DNA of 64,000 bases from Candidatus Melainabacteria bacterium (GTDB lineage: Bacteria > Cyanobacteriota > Vampirovibrionia > Obscuribacterales > Obscuribacteraceae), in assembly GCA_027451745.1 (NCBI GenBank), contig DAIDIP010000001.1, positions 124,001-188,000 on the forward strand, read 5' to 3'. This document shows positions 1-9,130 of the stretch, piece after piece (position 1 is the stretch's first letter; every line of letters starts with the position of its first letter). A program made the translations under genes and the position numbers. The notes under the pieces were generated by a model that saw only the letters and a list, made by a program, of their open reading frames with translations, ran no database searches and was not told where the DNA came from.

Positions 1-527
1 TGCTAGTTTACCTGGTACTGGTTGTACAGTTCCGCTCGCTATCAACCCCAATGCCAATTCTTGTTGCCATTCCGTTATCTCTGTTTGGGGTCTTCTTAGG
101 CCTTTGGTTGACACACACGCCTTTAAATATCTCATCATTTATGGGCGTAATTCTTTTGGTCGGGTTAGTTGTGAAGAATGGTATCATTCTGCTTACAAAG
201 GCAGAGCAACATCTTGCCGAAAAATCGGCAATCGAAGATGCATTGGTACTAGCGGTAAATGAAAGGCTGCGACCAATTATGATGACTACGATTTGTACTT
301 TGTTGGGACTTTCGCCGCTGGCACTGGGGATAGGCTCTGGCGCAGAGCTTCAAAAGCCTCTTGCAATAGCAGTCATAGCTGGGTTGAGCATTTCGACGCT
401 TATTACTCTAGTGGTTACACCAACATTGTTAATGATCATTCGAGAGCATCAAAGAACGCCTATCTTACTGCTCCAGCGCTTATACGCCAAACGCCCGCCA
501 GTTCGAACAAACAAACTTGAGGGATGA
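1..527 (+). CDS. RND efflux transporter, C-terminal fragment (cut by window edge)
   Basis: This is the last ~175 codons of an inner-membrane RND pump (AcrB/CusA superfamily). The reading frame is open from base 3, so the gene begins outside the window. The visible part has the hydrophobic run LVYLVLVVQF, then helices containing VAIPLSLFG, MGVILLVGLVVKNGIIL and TTICTLLGLSPLALGIGSGA, which is the usual last transmembrane block of RND proteins (TM10-12). The charged tail after the final helix is short. The pump would take substrates from periplasm or membrane and pass them to a channel using the proton gradient; the substrate cannot be told from this fragment. The regulator and kinase genes 212 bases downstream probably control it. 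I am sure of the superfamily and unsure of the subfamily. Confidence 0.9.
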   Translation, partial: LVYLVLVVQFRSLSTPMPILVAIPLSLFGVFLGLWLTHTPLNISSFMGVILLVGLVVKNGIILLTKAEQHLAEKSAIEDALVLAVNERLRPIMMTTICTLLGLSPLALGIGSGAELQKPLAIAVIAGLSISTLITLVVTPTLLMIIREHQRTPILLLQRLYAKRPPVRTNKLEG

Positions 528-739
528 TTACAGCGAATGAACAGAATAACAAAAGCAGGTAAGAAATGGTGATCCTAGGCGCAAGTCAACCTCAATTGTC
601 ATTTAAACTAATAGTTGTTTCGCTCTGTATTGTGCTTGCTGCGTCAGTGTTACTCTTATATATGTATTGTATATGTATTGCTAGCCAAGGAGTTGGAACA
701 CACAGTATAGTTTGATATGTTTGGAGCTTAGTTTAGTCC

Positions 740-1420
740 ATGAAAATATTGATTGTTGAAGACGACAGTCGGATTTCAACTCCCATAGCCGAAGACCTAC
801 GTAATCAACACTATGTCGTCGATCTTGTCGAGAATGGAACAGCTGCATTATCAGCAAGTGAAGACACTGAATACGACTTGATTCTACTAGATCTTATGTT
901 GCCACAGGTAGATGGCATTGACGTGTGCCGAAGATTGCGAGCTTGTGGTTATAAGGGATATGTTTTAATGCTAACAGCACGTGCCACTAAACAAGATAAA
1001 GTTATAGGACTTGACTCAGGTGCAGATGATTACCTGGTTAAACCTTTTGATATAGATGAATTGAACGCGCGCATACGCGCACTTCTAAGACGTGGCAAAA
1101 ACGTGGATGGTGCAACACTTACCGTGGGTGACCTATCCGTTGATCTACGCAGTTGCACGGTCCGCTTTCACAAAAACGATCTTGCCATCACTCCAACGGA
1201 ATACCGGCTCCTGGTTCACTTTCTGCGAAATCCGAAACGTGTATTCACTAAAAATCAGCTCATTGAACAGCTCTGGGACAGCAGCGATGTGCCAACGAAT
1301 GCTGTAATTAAGGCTCACATCAAAGGACTCAGACAAAAATTGGAGGCAGCTGGAGCGGGAAGTGATGTGATCGAGACGGTTTATGGTTTTGGTTATCGGT
1401 TACGCGGCGATGCTGGATAA
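740..1420 (+). CDS. OmpR/PhoB-family response regulator
   Basis: A 226-residue cytoplasmic two-component regulator. The receiver domain (about residues 1-115) has the acidic pair E7-D8-D9, the phospho-acceptor D51 in LILLDLMLPQ, and the conserved Lys in YLVKPFD. A winged-helix DNA-binding domain follows (about 125-222), ending in the typical VIETVYGFGYRLRG hairpin. The length is normal for the family. The kinase gene starts inside its 3' end, so the two are translationally coupled. Its position behind an RND pump gene suggests that it controls efflux, as CusR or similar regulators do; this is inference. The start ATG has no strong Shine-Dalgarno sequence. Confidence 0.93.
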   Translation: MKILIVEDDSRISTPIAEDLRNQHYVVDLVENGTAALSASEDTEYDLILLDLMLPQVDGIDVCRRLRACGYKGYVLMLTARATKQDKVIGLDSGADDYLVKPFDIDELNARIRALLRRGKNVDGATLTVGDLSVDLRSCTVRFHKNDLAITPTEYRLLVHFLRNPKRVFTKNQLIEQLWDSSDVPTNAVIKAHIKGLRQKLEAAGAGSDVIETVYGFGYRLRGDAG

Positions 1421-2663
1421 GATTGAACGACGGTTGCTTGCTATACACATAGGCGTATTTCTTAGCGTACTGTCGATTCTTGCCATTGTAGTTTTTGCTT
1501 ATTTCAAGCATAGCATTTATGCGGAGGCTCGACGAGAACTGTCGACACTAGCAGATTCGATTATTTCTTCAATCGATTTTGATGAGGTTGGCCGGCATGA
1601 TGCCGGTATCCCAGATGCAATAGTCAACGCGTTACCGCTTAAATCTTCAGAATCGCTGATAAATATGCGGCTGCAATGGTTTAATCCTGCGCGGCGTTTG
1701 ATGGCACAGAGGGGACAGCTTATCATCTCTGTTCCCTTCATAAAGAATGGAGAATTTCAAGAGCAGAGCCATCCGCATGCATTAGTATTAACGAGATCAG
1801 CAATTTTAAATGGGAAGATATTCGGATATGTCAGAGTAGCACATCCTTTAGAATCCACGGACGAAGTGCTGCGACAACTTCTAACAGGCCTTATCTTTGG
1901 GATTATCATAAGTGCTGCAACCAGTACATTTGGTATCACATTATTAGTCCGTCAATCGATGGTGCCAATATTGGAGATGATCCGGCGCCTCAAGCAGTTT
2001 ACAGCCGATGCTTCACACGAACTCAGCAATCCGCTCATGGCTATACAGTCTAACAGTCGCGTAGCACTAAAATATTCAGATGGCATGCGAGAAACAGATA
2101 AAGAAAAGTTTGAGGCAATTGTTGATGCATCAAATCAAATGGCACGACTTACCGAAGTTTTACTGCGTATGGCGCAGCTAGAAAATAGGTCGAATGGATA
2201 TAGCGAACTTGCCGAAAGTATTAATATCTCGGAGATTTGCCAAAAAGAAATTGACAAGCAATTAGATCTGCATGGTGATACGCTAACAATCAAAAACCTG
2301 CTGCCGGACTTATTGATTTGCATTGCCGAAAAGGCTGATATAGAAGCACTTTTCTGCAATGTACTGGCAAATGCATTTCAGTATACTTCCCCAGGTGATA
2401 CAATCACGGTCGAAGGAAAGCGCGAAAATGGGAGCATTGTCGTCTCTATAAAAGACACAGGGATCGGCATATCATCAGGAGATCTGCTTCATATCTTCGA
2501 CCGTTTTTGGCGTGCTGATGAAGCTCGCAACCATAGGGACCGCGGCAATGGCTTAGGACTGGCGATAGTCAAAACTGTTGTTGAAAAGTATAACGGTACA
2601 ATTTCTGTTCAAAGTCAAGTTAATGTGGGGTCAGAGTTCACGGTTTGTCTGCCTACGAGTTGA
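1410..2663 (+). CDS. Sensor histidine kinase partnered with the preceding regulator
   Basis: A membrane sensor kinase of about 417 residues. The chosen ATG at 1410 gives MLDKIERRLLAIHIG and overlaps the regulator stop by 11 bases; an in-frame ATG at 1383 is also possible but lies deep inside the regulator gene. A first membrane helix (LLAIHIGVFLSVLSILAIVV) and a second (LLTGLIFGIIISAATSTFG) bracket a short periplasmic sensor domain of about 110 residues. The H-box ADASHELSNPL carries the phospho-accepting His near residue 203; the N-box (NVLANAFQYTSPG), G1 (DTGIGIS) and G2 (GNGLGLAIV) are all intact. It resembles CusS/BaeS-type kinases. It should phosphorylate D51 of the regulator; the signal is unknown. 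Confidence 0.92.
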   Translation: MLDKIERRLLAIHIGVFLSVLSILAIVVFAYFKHSIYAEARRELSTLADSIISSIDFDEVGRHDAGIPDAIVNALPLKSSESLINMRLQWFNPARRLMAQRGQLIISVPFIKNGEFQEQSHPHALVLTRSAILNGKIFGYVRVAHPLESTDEVLRQLLTGLIFGIIISAATSTFGITLLVRQSMVPILEMIRRLKQFTADASHELSNPLMAIQSNSRVALKYSDGMRETDKEKFEAIVDASNQMARLTEVLLRMAQLENRSNGYSELAESINISEICQKEIDKQLDLHGDTLTIKNLLPDLLICIAEKADIEALFCNVLANAFQYTSPGDTITVEGKRENGSIVVSIKDTGIGISSGDLLHIFDRFWRADEARNHRDRGNGLGLAIVKTVVEKYNGTISVQSQVNVGSEFTVCLPTS

Positions 2664-2735
2664 CTACTTGAAAATGAATCAGTCAATATTATCCAAAGTA
2701 ACGTGGGACGATGTTAGTGGCCAGCTACTTCAATC

Positions 2736-2749
2736 TTCTTACGTAAGAA
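2736..2749. repeat. Perfect 14-bp palindrome between convergent genes
   Basis: TTCTTACGTAAGAA is its own reverse complement and lies in the 91-base gap between the kinase and pyrophosphatase genes, which converge here. There is no loop or U-run, so it does not look like a standard terminator. It could be a protein site or chance. Confidence 0.3.
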
Positions 2750-2754
2750 ATGAT

Positions 2755-3387
2755 CTAATTCAATACATTGCTCAGATCTTCATAAGCAGCTCTATAATCC
2801 GCCATACTTCGTTCAATCACATTGTGTGCTTCATCTCCATTATATATATGAGTGATTTCAACAAATTTTTGGGTATCATTGGGTGCCTGCTTATAGCTAA
2901 GAAAATAATGCCTTAGTCGCTCTACAAGAGTTGGCGGACATTCATCAATAGTTTGAATATTCCCATATACCGAATCAGAATCAAGAACTGCAATAATTTT
3001 ATCGTCGGCTTGCTTCCTATCTATCATGCGCAATCCTCCAATTGGTCTCGCCTGAACAAAAATGTCTCCATGAGTAACCGGTCTTTCAGTAAGTATGCAT
3101 ATGTCCATTGGATCGCCATCACCCTCAATTCCTGCGTGTCCTGATCGTTGAGCACATAATTCGGCAAGTTTGGCACCACATAATGTCTGAGGTATAAAGC
3201 CATATAAGGTGGGACACATAGATGAAAATCTTTGTGGGCGATCTATACGCAGATGTCCACTAACTTTATCTAGCTCATATTTCAAAGCATCCGTTGGCAC
3301 AATTTCTATATAAACGTTCACCGTATCCGGTGCGTGCTCTCCTGCCGAGACACCGTGCCCAAGGATGAGCACGGAATAAAAGTCCAA
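2755..3387 (-). CDS. ppa: Family I inorganic pyrophosphatase
   Basis: A 210-residue soluble enzyme that hydrolyses pyrophosphate to two phosphates and so pulls biosynthetic reactions forward. The family I signature is clear: VNVYIEI near the N-terminus, KYELDK with substrate-contacting residues, then the metal-binding segment GDGDPMDICIL carrying the three active-site aspartates with a downstream D in DDKIIAVLDSD. YFLSYK near residue 165 is also typical. The length exceeds the E. coli enzyme by about 35 residues, mostly at the C-terminus. The first 15 residues before HGVSAGEHAPD are less conserved, and the start could be slightly further in. It is convergent with the kinase gene and is followed upstream by the GH57 gene on the same strand, 33 bases away. 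Confidence 0.92.
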   Translation of the reverse strand: MDFYSVLILGHGVSAGEHAPDTVNVYIEIVPTDALKYELDKVSGHLRIDRPQRFSSMCPTLYGFIPQTLCGAKLAELCAQRSGHAGIEGDGDPMDICILTERPVTHGDIFVQARPIGGLRMIDRKQADDKIIAVLDSDSVYGNIQTIDECPPTLVERLRHYFLSYKQAPNDTQKFVEITHIYNGDEAHNVIERSMADYRAAYEDLSNVLN

Positions 3388-3420
3388 GTACAGTGTTTAT
3401 CGATTTGCTGCTAATTATAA

Positions 3421-5097
3421 TCACACTCCTATTTGTCTGCATAACTCTGTGCTGCATAAAATATCTTCTTGCTTTAAATCAGGAAAGCAATTGTCGATGT
3501 CCTCCAATTCGGAAATTTCTGTTTCTCTCAGTTGTCCTGACTTAAGCATATCGGCTAGTGCCATAAAACGATCTTTATGAGTGTTAAAACGCTGAATAGC
3601 ATATTGGCTAGCTTGTCCAGTTGTAACCAAAAATGGCCAGTCACTAGACTGTAAAAGTAGTAGTTCTCGCGCTGCTTGTTTTTGTGCTCGTGCTATTAAA
3701 CTGTTATCTTCAACACTATTGTTTTTGATCGAAAGAATTTGTTCCATGCGCTGTTCAGCATGATGAATAATTGGCCACATCCAATTTGTGTCGTCGTTAA
3801 GCCACACTTGCCAGTGTCCACCGGCTCCCCAAGAAGATTCTGGAAGATCAATAGCTTGCTTAGCTGGATGTTGCTTTAAATATTCATTTGCTGTTTGCAT
3901 TGTCACCGCTGTATAAGTTTTCAGTTTACTAATGATTTCTTTTATCCAAACTATTCCCTCAAACCACCAGTGACCAAAAAGCTCGGTATCGAAACTAACC
4001 ATGATTAAGCCGGTTTTGCCATTAGATTTAAAATATTCCGTCAATAATTGTTGGATAGTACCGACATAATGGTCAGAATTTTCATGAATACGATTAAGTG
4101 CAGCCTCGGGATGGTAGATTTCTTTGAAACCAAGGTCAGTTTTTTTAGAAGTGAGCTTCCAATAATGAAGACCAGAAACATCGTCTTTTTTGTGGAACTC
4201 TCTATAACTTCCATCTCCGGGATAACCATGTTCAGCAGACCAGACCTGATAGCCTGCCACTTCATGCCTACCAAAGACGGCCACAGGATATTCTTTTAGC
4301 CAGTACGCCTCAAAGGTATCCAGTCCAGTAATTTTCCTACTAACTGTTGGTATGTATTCCAGATTGCCATAAGGTCCAAATATCCTTCTTGATTCAGCAC
4401 TTTTACCACCTTCTATTACAAACGATTCGGTAAAAAAATATTTGATTCCGACTTCATGTAGCCAATATTCAATACCTTGCCGTGTTTCACTTTTAGGGCG
4501 GTAAGCGCACTCAGGCAACCAAAAACCTTGAGGTGCTATACCAAAATGTCGTTTGTATGATTCAACGCCAACTTTATATTGCCGACGCAAAGAATTGTCG
4601 TTACTCAGCAAAGGTGAAAAACAGTGAGTCGCAGCTGAGGTGCAAATTTCTATTAGACCATTTTCTTGGCAACGACGAAAGCCATCAATAATGTTTCCGT
4701 GCCAACGTTCTAAGTAGGTCGTTTTTATTTGACTAAACCATCGTTTGTAGAAAGAAGCTAATTGTAGAAAATCCTGATTGGCTTTTTCCCCGTTATTACT
4801 AAATCGTTGCTCATCAAAGCGAGCAGCCTCTATCCGGTTATCTATATATTTCAGAAAACCCTCGTTGATATGCCGATCAGCCAGTTGTTCAACTAATATA
4901 GGAGTTATACCTATGGTTAAATTAGCCCTGATGCCCTCATTCCACAGCTCATCAATAATATTAAGTAGCGGAATGTAGGTTTCTGCCATACATTCATATA
5001 CGTTTTCTTCACCAAACGGCCACATTCCAGCCTTGCGATAAAATGGCAGGTGACTGTGCAACATCAAAACAAAAGAGCCAACACCCATTAAAGCCAC
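3421..5097 (-). CDS. GH57 family 1,4-alpha-glucan branching enzyme (DUF1957 C-terminal domain)
   Basis: A 558-residue cytoplasmic glycogen-branching enzyme of glycoside hydrolase family 57. The N-terminal barrel begins with GSFVLMLHSHLPFYRKAG, whose HSHLP is the GH57 motif 1. The segment GFWLPECAYRP carries the likely catalytic nucleophile Glu, and VSFDTELFGHWWFEG carries the general acid Asp. The C-terminal part containing SSWGAGGHWQVWLNDDTNWMW matches the DUF1957 region of bacterial and archaeal GH57 branching enzymes. Length is typical (520-570). It transfers alpha-1,4 chains to alpha-1,6 positions. No other glycogen gene is adjacent, so its pathway partners must lie elsewhere. Family assignment is firm; branching over amylase activity rests on the DUF1957 architecture. 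Confidence 0.9.
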   Translation of the reverse strand: MALMGVGSFVLMLHSHLPFYRKAGMWPFGEENVYECMAETYIPLLNIIDELWNEGIRANLTIGITPILVEQLADRHINEGFLKYIDNRIEAARFDEQRFSNNGEKANQDFLQLASFYKRWFSQIKTTYLERWHGNIIDGFRRCQENGLIEICTSAATHCFSPLLSNDNSLRRQYKVGVESYKRHFGIAPQGFWLPECAYRPKSETRQGIEYWLHEVGIKYFFTESFVIEGGKSAESRRIFGPYGNLEYIPTVSRKITGLDTFEAYWLKEYPVAVFGRHEVAGYQVWSAEHGYPGDGSYREFHKKDDVSGLHYWKLTSKKTDLGFKEIYHPEAALNRIHENSDHYVGTIQQLLTEYFKSNGKTGLIMVSFDTELFGHWWFEGIVWIKEIISKLKTYTAVTMQTANEYLKQHPAKQAIDLPESSWGAGGHWQVWLNDDTNWMWPIIHHAEQRMEQILSIKNNSVEDNSLIARAQKQAARELLLLQSSDWPFLVTTGQASQYAIQRFNTHKDRFMALADMLKSGQLRETEISELEDIDNCFPDLKQEDILCSTELCRQIGV

Positions 5098-6168
5098 TTG
5101 ACCTCCATTCAGAAAGATGCCTGATCAATCGACCAGGAGTCATCAGCCAAACGGCGGTTATAGGGTGAACTCCATCACCACAGCCTATCTTTACCACATT
5201 GAATACTAAATGTCTAATTCTTATGTCTATCAGTTAACCCTATAGCGAGCTAAAAATGGTCTTTAGAACCTTCAACAACTATCCATCTTTTTTACAAACA
5301 TGCAGAAGTCTGGAACCCAGGTAGTTTACGCCAGATCTGCCTTGAAAATCTTTTTCGGCGGCATGTCACGTATTCGCCCAATCATCTTCTTGCTGCATGT
5401 TTTTCAACAGCAGGATCTTTGAACAATAGGATGGCAGAACATAGCGCATGGCGGCAAACCTATTAAAGCTAATTTAGTTGACTATGATATATCGAGGTTT
5501 ATAATCAGCCATTAAGGTGATGAAGCTCACCAGGTTATTTTCAACCGAACCGCTTGCGAGCCGATAGCTTCTACTCTGGAGTAGTGGCTTGGCTTTAATA
5601 GAGTTCGGTATTTTTTTTAGCATAAAGCACTTCTCCTTAAATTTGTATTTTTACCATTAGGGGGAGTATGGCTAATCTGCGATTTTGAAATCAAACAAAT
5701 GTTTGTTGTGCTTAGTTGAACTCAGCACAACAGGACGATAATGTTTTAAAAAACCAAAGAACTTAAGACTTGCGTTGACGAAAAAATTGCGTCACCGCAT
5801 GTGGTGCTATTGAGCCTTTACTAAAATTCGATGCGATCCAAAATTATGGCGTCAGCCTGATGTCATTTCGAGTTTTGCAGGACGCTGTTAATTAATGTCA
5901 CTAGTCATTGTGGCTTTGATTAGATCGGCATCGGGCTAAATAATTCCGGTGATTTTCCCTAGTTTTCTAAGCTTATATGTGATTATAAATGCGCGAATGT
6001 ATATGTAAGCGCTATCGATTTGGCAATAATTGTGCGAGAATATGTGCGGAGTTCGGATCGTTGACTTGCCTGTAGCAGAGCATGCCTTCAGTTTATTTAT
6101 AGACGAGACATTAAGTTTAATGGGAATGCTCATATCCTCAACATTACTTTTGATAATTGGAGGAATTT
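5098..6168. other. 1.07-kb stretch without a convincing gene
   Basis: No frame here has a recognisable product. I see a 9-bp inverted repeat (TGTTGTGCT at 5704-5712, AGCACAACA at 5724-5732) and the conserved hairpin at 5514-5532. A short open minus-strand segment around 5350-5470 encodes RFAAMRYVLPSYCSKILLL and then stops; it might be a gene remnant but I cannot name it. The stretch separates housekeeping-type genes on the left from the region leading into the conjugative element. Confidence 0.5.
5514..5532. repeat. Intergenic hairpin, copy 1 of 3 (GGTGATGAAGCTCACC)
   Basis: A 5-bp stem GGTGA/TCACC around the loop TGAAGC. The same 19 bases occur as reverse complement at 44285-44303, and a variant with a compensating base pair change occurs at 40944-40959. 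All three are intergenic. Confidence 0.6.
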
Positions 6169-7419
6169 ATGATTCAACTGGCCCTCAATTTTGCCCATAG
6201 TGAAGGGCAAATTCACCTAGAAAGAACTATTTTTAGATCATCTTCGGACATAGAATTCATTGCTGTGCGGGGCAAAACCCCTGGTGCATACAGCTGCACT
6301 GGCTCGTTTCAATGGACGCCTGCCGTCAAGGCGGTCTGTGTCTTATTTATCCAAGCCTTAATCCACAGATTTGGACACGCTGATATGACCAGACCAATGA
6401 TCTCAGGAAGACGAGGTTCTCTTGCCTCCTCTCTCGACTATGCCATAGATAAAGAACCACAATGGTTGTGCGATATGTTTGGACTCGATGAGTCCGGAAA
6501 AACTAATTTGCGGCGGTTGATTTTCAGAAGTAATCCAGGTGGTAAACGTCCCGGCCCGGTGTCCATTACTCTTAATGAATCAGCTCTGCCACTGGATAAC
6601 ATTCAGGTGCTCGTCGATACGATGCCAGTGCATGACCCAGGATTTCTAGACAGCATCATTGCAAAACTCAGTGATGGATCGCCTGAATCTATCAATGCAC
6701 CAGAAGTAATTTCATTCGATTCATTAGTGTTACTCACGCAAACAAAACGAAACGATGTTTGGAAACACCATATGATGATTCCAGAAGACAGCAAATACGA
6801 TAACAGGATTCCACGCATCGCATCTGCTGACGACAACAATATTGAAGATATCTTCCAATACGAAGAGCAGGAATTTCCAGAACATCATGCTACCAAGGAC
6901 CGACTGCAAGAGTGGCGGAATCATGACCCGGCAAATTTTATCTGTATCAGGGCTGTCGGTGAGCCAGTTATGGGTTATTACATATTATTTTTTCTGAAGC
7001 CGGAATCAATGAAACGTTTCCTAGCGGGAGAGTTGCTGAAAGATGATGTGCGTGCAAGCGACTTGATAGATCCAACTGTCCACAGCTATGCACGACAGGC
7101 AGAGGCTCATATCGGCGTGTTTGCATCAACGCAACATTCCTCATTTTTTACCATCGATCTGCTCTGGCATTTGCTGGGACGCTTCGTTTATTTGGCGAAA
7201 TTCGGTTGCCTCTCCAGGGTTTATATGGAAGCCCCGACGCAAGAGGTCCAACGAATTTTAAAGCGCTTGAACTTTGAACTGGCCAAGAATCATAATCACA
7301 ATGGCGATCCATTATTCGAATGCATACTAACTCCAGAGATAATTGGGCAGTGGGAACAATGCTGTACTCGCAGAAGCTTCGTTCAATCTGCCACGGCACC
7401 ACCGCTAGTGCGTTGTTAG
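6169..7419 (+). CDS. Unrecognised protein with GNAT-like C-terminal half
   Basis: A 416-residue protein. The ATG at 6169 is chosen because GGAGG at 6159-6163 stands five bases before it; an in-frame TTG at 6157 lies in front of that site and is less likely. I do not recognise the N-terminal ~200 residues. Residues from about 225 on look like an N-acetyltransferase fold: a helix pair (EDIFQYEEQEFPEHH), then FICIRAVGEPVMGYYILFF with the pattern of GNAT strands, GELLKDDVRASDLIDP, a strand-rich HIGVFAS, and a final LKRLNFEL resembling the GNAT 'lGF' end. No clear acetyl-CoA loop (Q/RxxGxG/A) is visible, so activity is uncertain. It is the last plus-strand gene before the minus-strand tra genes, 67 bases from traM, and could belong to the element or to the host. 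Confidence 0.6.
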   Translation: MIQLALNFAHSEGQIHLERTIFRSSSDIEFIAVRGKTPGAYSCTGSFQWTPAVKAVCVLFIQALIHRFGHADMTRPMISGRRGSLASSLDYAIDKEPQWLCDMFGLDESGKTNLRRLIFRSNPGGKRPGPVSITLNESALPLDNIQVLVDTMPVHDPGFLDSIIAKLSDGSPESINAPEVISFDSLVLLTQTKRNDVWKHHMMIPEDSKYDNRIPRIASADDNNIEDIFQYEEQEFPEHHATKDRLQEWRNHDPANFICIRAVGEPVMGYYILFFLKPESMKRFLAGELLKDDVRASDLIDPTVHSYARQAEAHIGVFASTQHSSFFTIDLLWHLLGRFVYLAKFGCLSRVYMEAPTQEVQRILKRLNFELAKNHNHNGDPLFECILTPEIIGQWEQCCTRRSFVQSATAPPLVRC

Positions 7420-7486
7420 ATGAAGGCGCTGGTCCAAAAAATTAATCCAAATGCACAAACGCCCAAGCGCAATCGCAAGCATCTGT

Positions 7487-7939
7487 TCATTTCACGTGAC
7501 GAACAAGCGTGAACAGAAAATTTCCCATGCATGAACCGACAATGACACACGCGGAAACAATAATCAGAATCGCACCGACCCATGCCAACCAGGTGGCCCA
7601 GCGGACAGTTTTCTCGGTTTCCGCTTCTACTTGTTTCAGGCGTTCTTCCCAGCGCTGAGCCGCAAGATCCAGTTGTTTTTCAACATTATTCCCAGCGCAC
7701 AAGATCAGTTTTTCAGCAATAACCTCAGCGTTCTGCACTTGCTGTTCTGAAGCGGCAGTAAATTGATGAAGTGTCTCATCCAGATTCTTACGCATGAGAT
7801 GAACGTAGCTATCCAATGCGGTCTTATTTAAGAGGATTCCAGCATATATGGGATCATCCTTTTGAATCTGCTGTGCGAACGGCAGCCGCTGATTAATTTC
7901 AGCAAACAGTTCATCAATATCAAGCGTTTTATCCATCAA
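7487..7939 (-). CDS. traM: TraM-like conjugal transfer protein (RP4 Tra1 type)
   Basis: A 150-residue protein whose N-terminal stretch IDELFAEINQRLPFAQQI followed by DDPIYAGILLNK follows the start of RP4 TraM, which I recall as a Tra1-region protein of similar size encoded with traL and traK. The middle is a long helical, probably coiled-coil segment (about residues 45-115), and the C-terminus is a single membrane helix (WATWLAWVGAILIIVSACVI). It overlaps traL by four bases, so it is third in a traK-traL-traM transcript. Its biochemical role in RP4 is not well defined; it is an accessory of transfer. The identification rests on order plus N-terminal similarity. Confidence 0.75.
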   Translation of the reverse strand: MMDKTLDIDELFAEINQRLPFAQQIQKDDPIYAGILLNKTALDSYVHLMRKNLDETLHQFTAASEQQVQNAEVIAEKLILCAGNNVEKQLDLAAQRWEERLKQVEAETEKTVRWATWLAWVGAILIIVSACVIVGSCMGNFLFTLVRHVK

Positions 7940-8766
7940 ATCGCAATGTCTAGCTGTTCATAGATACTTCTTTCCACAATTTTAATGCGCTGCTTAGGCA
8001 TAAGGTGGAAAGCATCGCTTTGTAATGCTTCCTCAAACGTTAGATGCTGTTTCAACATAGTGTTAACATCCTTGCCGTAAGTATTCTCATTAAGTTTTGG
8101 CAGCCTGATAATGGCGATCACGCGGTGCCTATTGTCAATATAGGCCTTCATTTCCTCGAAGGTTTTACCGTTGAACTCAATAGGTCCAAGGTGTTCATTC
8201 AGCCATACAATAACGCTGACACCCTCTGGCAGTTGTGAAGTAAGAGCTGCAAAGTCACTTACTGTATTGTCTTGAGCTAAACCACCTGCAATGACGGAAT
8301 GGACTATAACTTGCTTGCCCGCTCTTTGGATGACGTCGAAGGCTTCATTGTCTATGAGGTAAGCGGACAGAGGCACATATGAAGCGGCTCCGTTATCAAT
8401 GATAACGTTGGAATCGCTTTTTATAATTTTCTCCATCATATTGTCAAAGCCACGCTCGTTGATCATATTATTGTCTTCCAGAAGCGCAATTGATTGCACA
8501 TGTAGAGCGGGGAAAGTGGAAAATGTTGCATTTATTGGGTCTGTGTCCAGGCAAAGCAAGTCAGGGTCTTGCCGTTTTATATACTGAGCAATCATGACGG
8601 AAATGAAACTCTTACCAATTCCACCTTTGCCTTGCAGCGTAATATGAACCTTTTTTATTGGTTGCCCGTTTCGATGTACCGAATCAATAAAGTTGCCTTG
8701 GATCTGGGACTCTGGGTCCTGGCTGGAACTTGACTGGTTTTCCTGTAGCTTTTGGTTTTTCGTCAT
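7936..8766 (-). CDS. traL: TraL-like ParA-family ATPase of the transfer region
   Basis: A 276-residue P-loop ATPase of the ParA/MinD superfamily. ITLQGKGGIGKSFISVMIAQ holds the deviant Walker A (GKGGIGKS), CLDTDPINATFS holds the ParA aspartate, and VIIDNGAASYVPLS is the Walker B region. These segments, and KSFEQ/KTFEEMKAY-type and TYGKD stretches further on, follow RP4 TraL closely. The first 37 residues are an extra polar extension. The start ATG at 8766 has AGGAGG seven to eight bases upstream, so the gene truly overlaps traK by 83 bases in another frame. In RP4 the TraL function is accessory to transfer. The role here is inferred from homology and order. Confidence 0.85.
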   Translation of the reverse strand: MTKNQKLQENQSSSSQDPESQIQGNFIDSVHRNGQPIKKVHITLQGKGGIGKSFISVMIAQYIKRQDPDLLCLDTDPINATFSTFPALHVQSIALLEDNNMINERGFDNMMEKIIKSDSNVIIDNGAASYVPLSAYLIDNEAFDVIQRAGKQVIVHSVIAGGLAQDNTVSDFAALTSQLPEGVSVIVWLNEHLGPIEFNGKTFEEMKAYIDNRHRVIAIIRLPKLNENTYGKDVNTMLKQHLTFEEALQSDAFHLMPKQRIKIVERSIYEQLDIAI

Positions 8767-9067
8767 TCGCAGGACCTCCTTGTCCTAATAATTCAGTAGC
8801 TTGTGCTCTTTCAGCGGGTTCAACAAATCCTTTGATTGCTTGATATTTTTTGCCGGACGACTTGCGTGCTGAATTGAAGTGCTTATGGACGTGGTTGGTA
8901 AACTGCCTATATGAGACCCCAGATAATGAATCTTTAACTCGCTGATACACAATGCTCATGGGCCAGCCTGCATCAAGCAGCTCTTTAATGGTTGGCAGAT
9001 TGGCAAGAAACGCGACGCGTCCAGTTCCCCAAGTAACACGATGGGAGCTATTTCTCAGTTTCTCCAA
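8684..9067 (-). CDS. traK: TraK-like oriT-binding protein
   Basis: A 127-residue basic protein. VAFLANLPTIKELLDAGW, then IVYQRVKDS and SYRQFTNHVHKHF, repeat the layout of RP4 TraK, which binds and wraps DNA at oriT and aids relaxosome formation. A proline- and lysine-rich tail follows. The likely start is TTG at 9067 (MEKLRNSSHR); the ribosome site in front of it (AAGGCGA) is weak. It is the first gene of a traK-traL-traM operon that reads away from the candidate oriT at 9345-9385, as in RP4. Upstream lie the repeat block at 9131-9181 and the phased motifs at 9209-9285, which could be its promoter control and binding sites. Confidence 0.8.
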   Translation of the reverse strand: MEKLRNSSHRVTWGTGRVAFLANLPTIKELLDAGWPMSIVYQRVKDSLSGVSYRQFTNHVHKHFNSARKSSGKKYQAIKGFVEPAERAQATELLGQGGPANDEKPKATGKPVKFQPGPRVPDPRQLY

Positions 9068-9130
9068 AGTTGCTTTCGCCTTTTATTGTTTGCCTACTCA
9101 GAGCGTATAACAATATAAACCAAGCTTGCA

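Noticed and set aside
5936-6133. 65-residue minus-strand open frame
   Set aside because: No ribosome site, no recognised motif and low-complexity composition; it lies in the promoter region of the gene at 6169.
6157-6168. TTG start for the gene at 6169
   Set aside because: The Shine-Dalgarno GGAGG at 6159-6163 would lie inside the first codons; ATG 6169 is correctly spaced.
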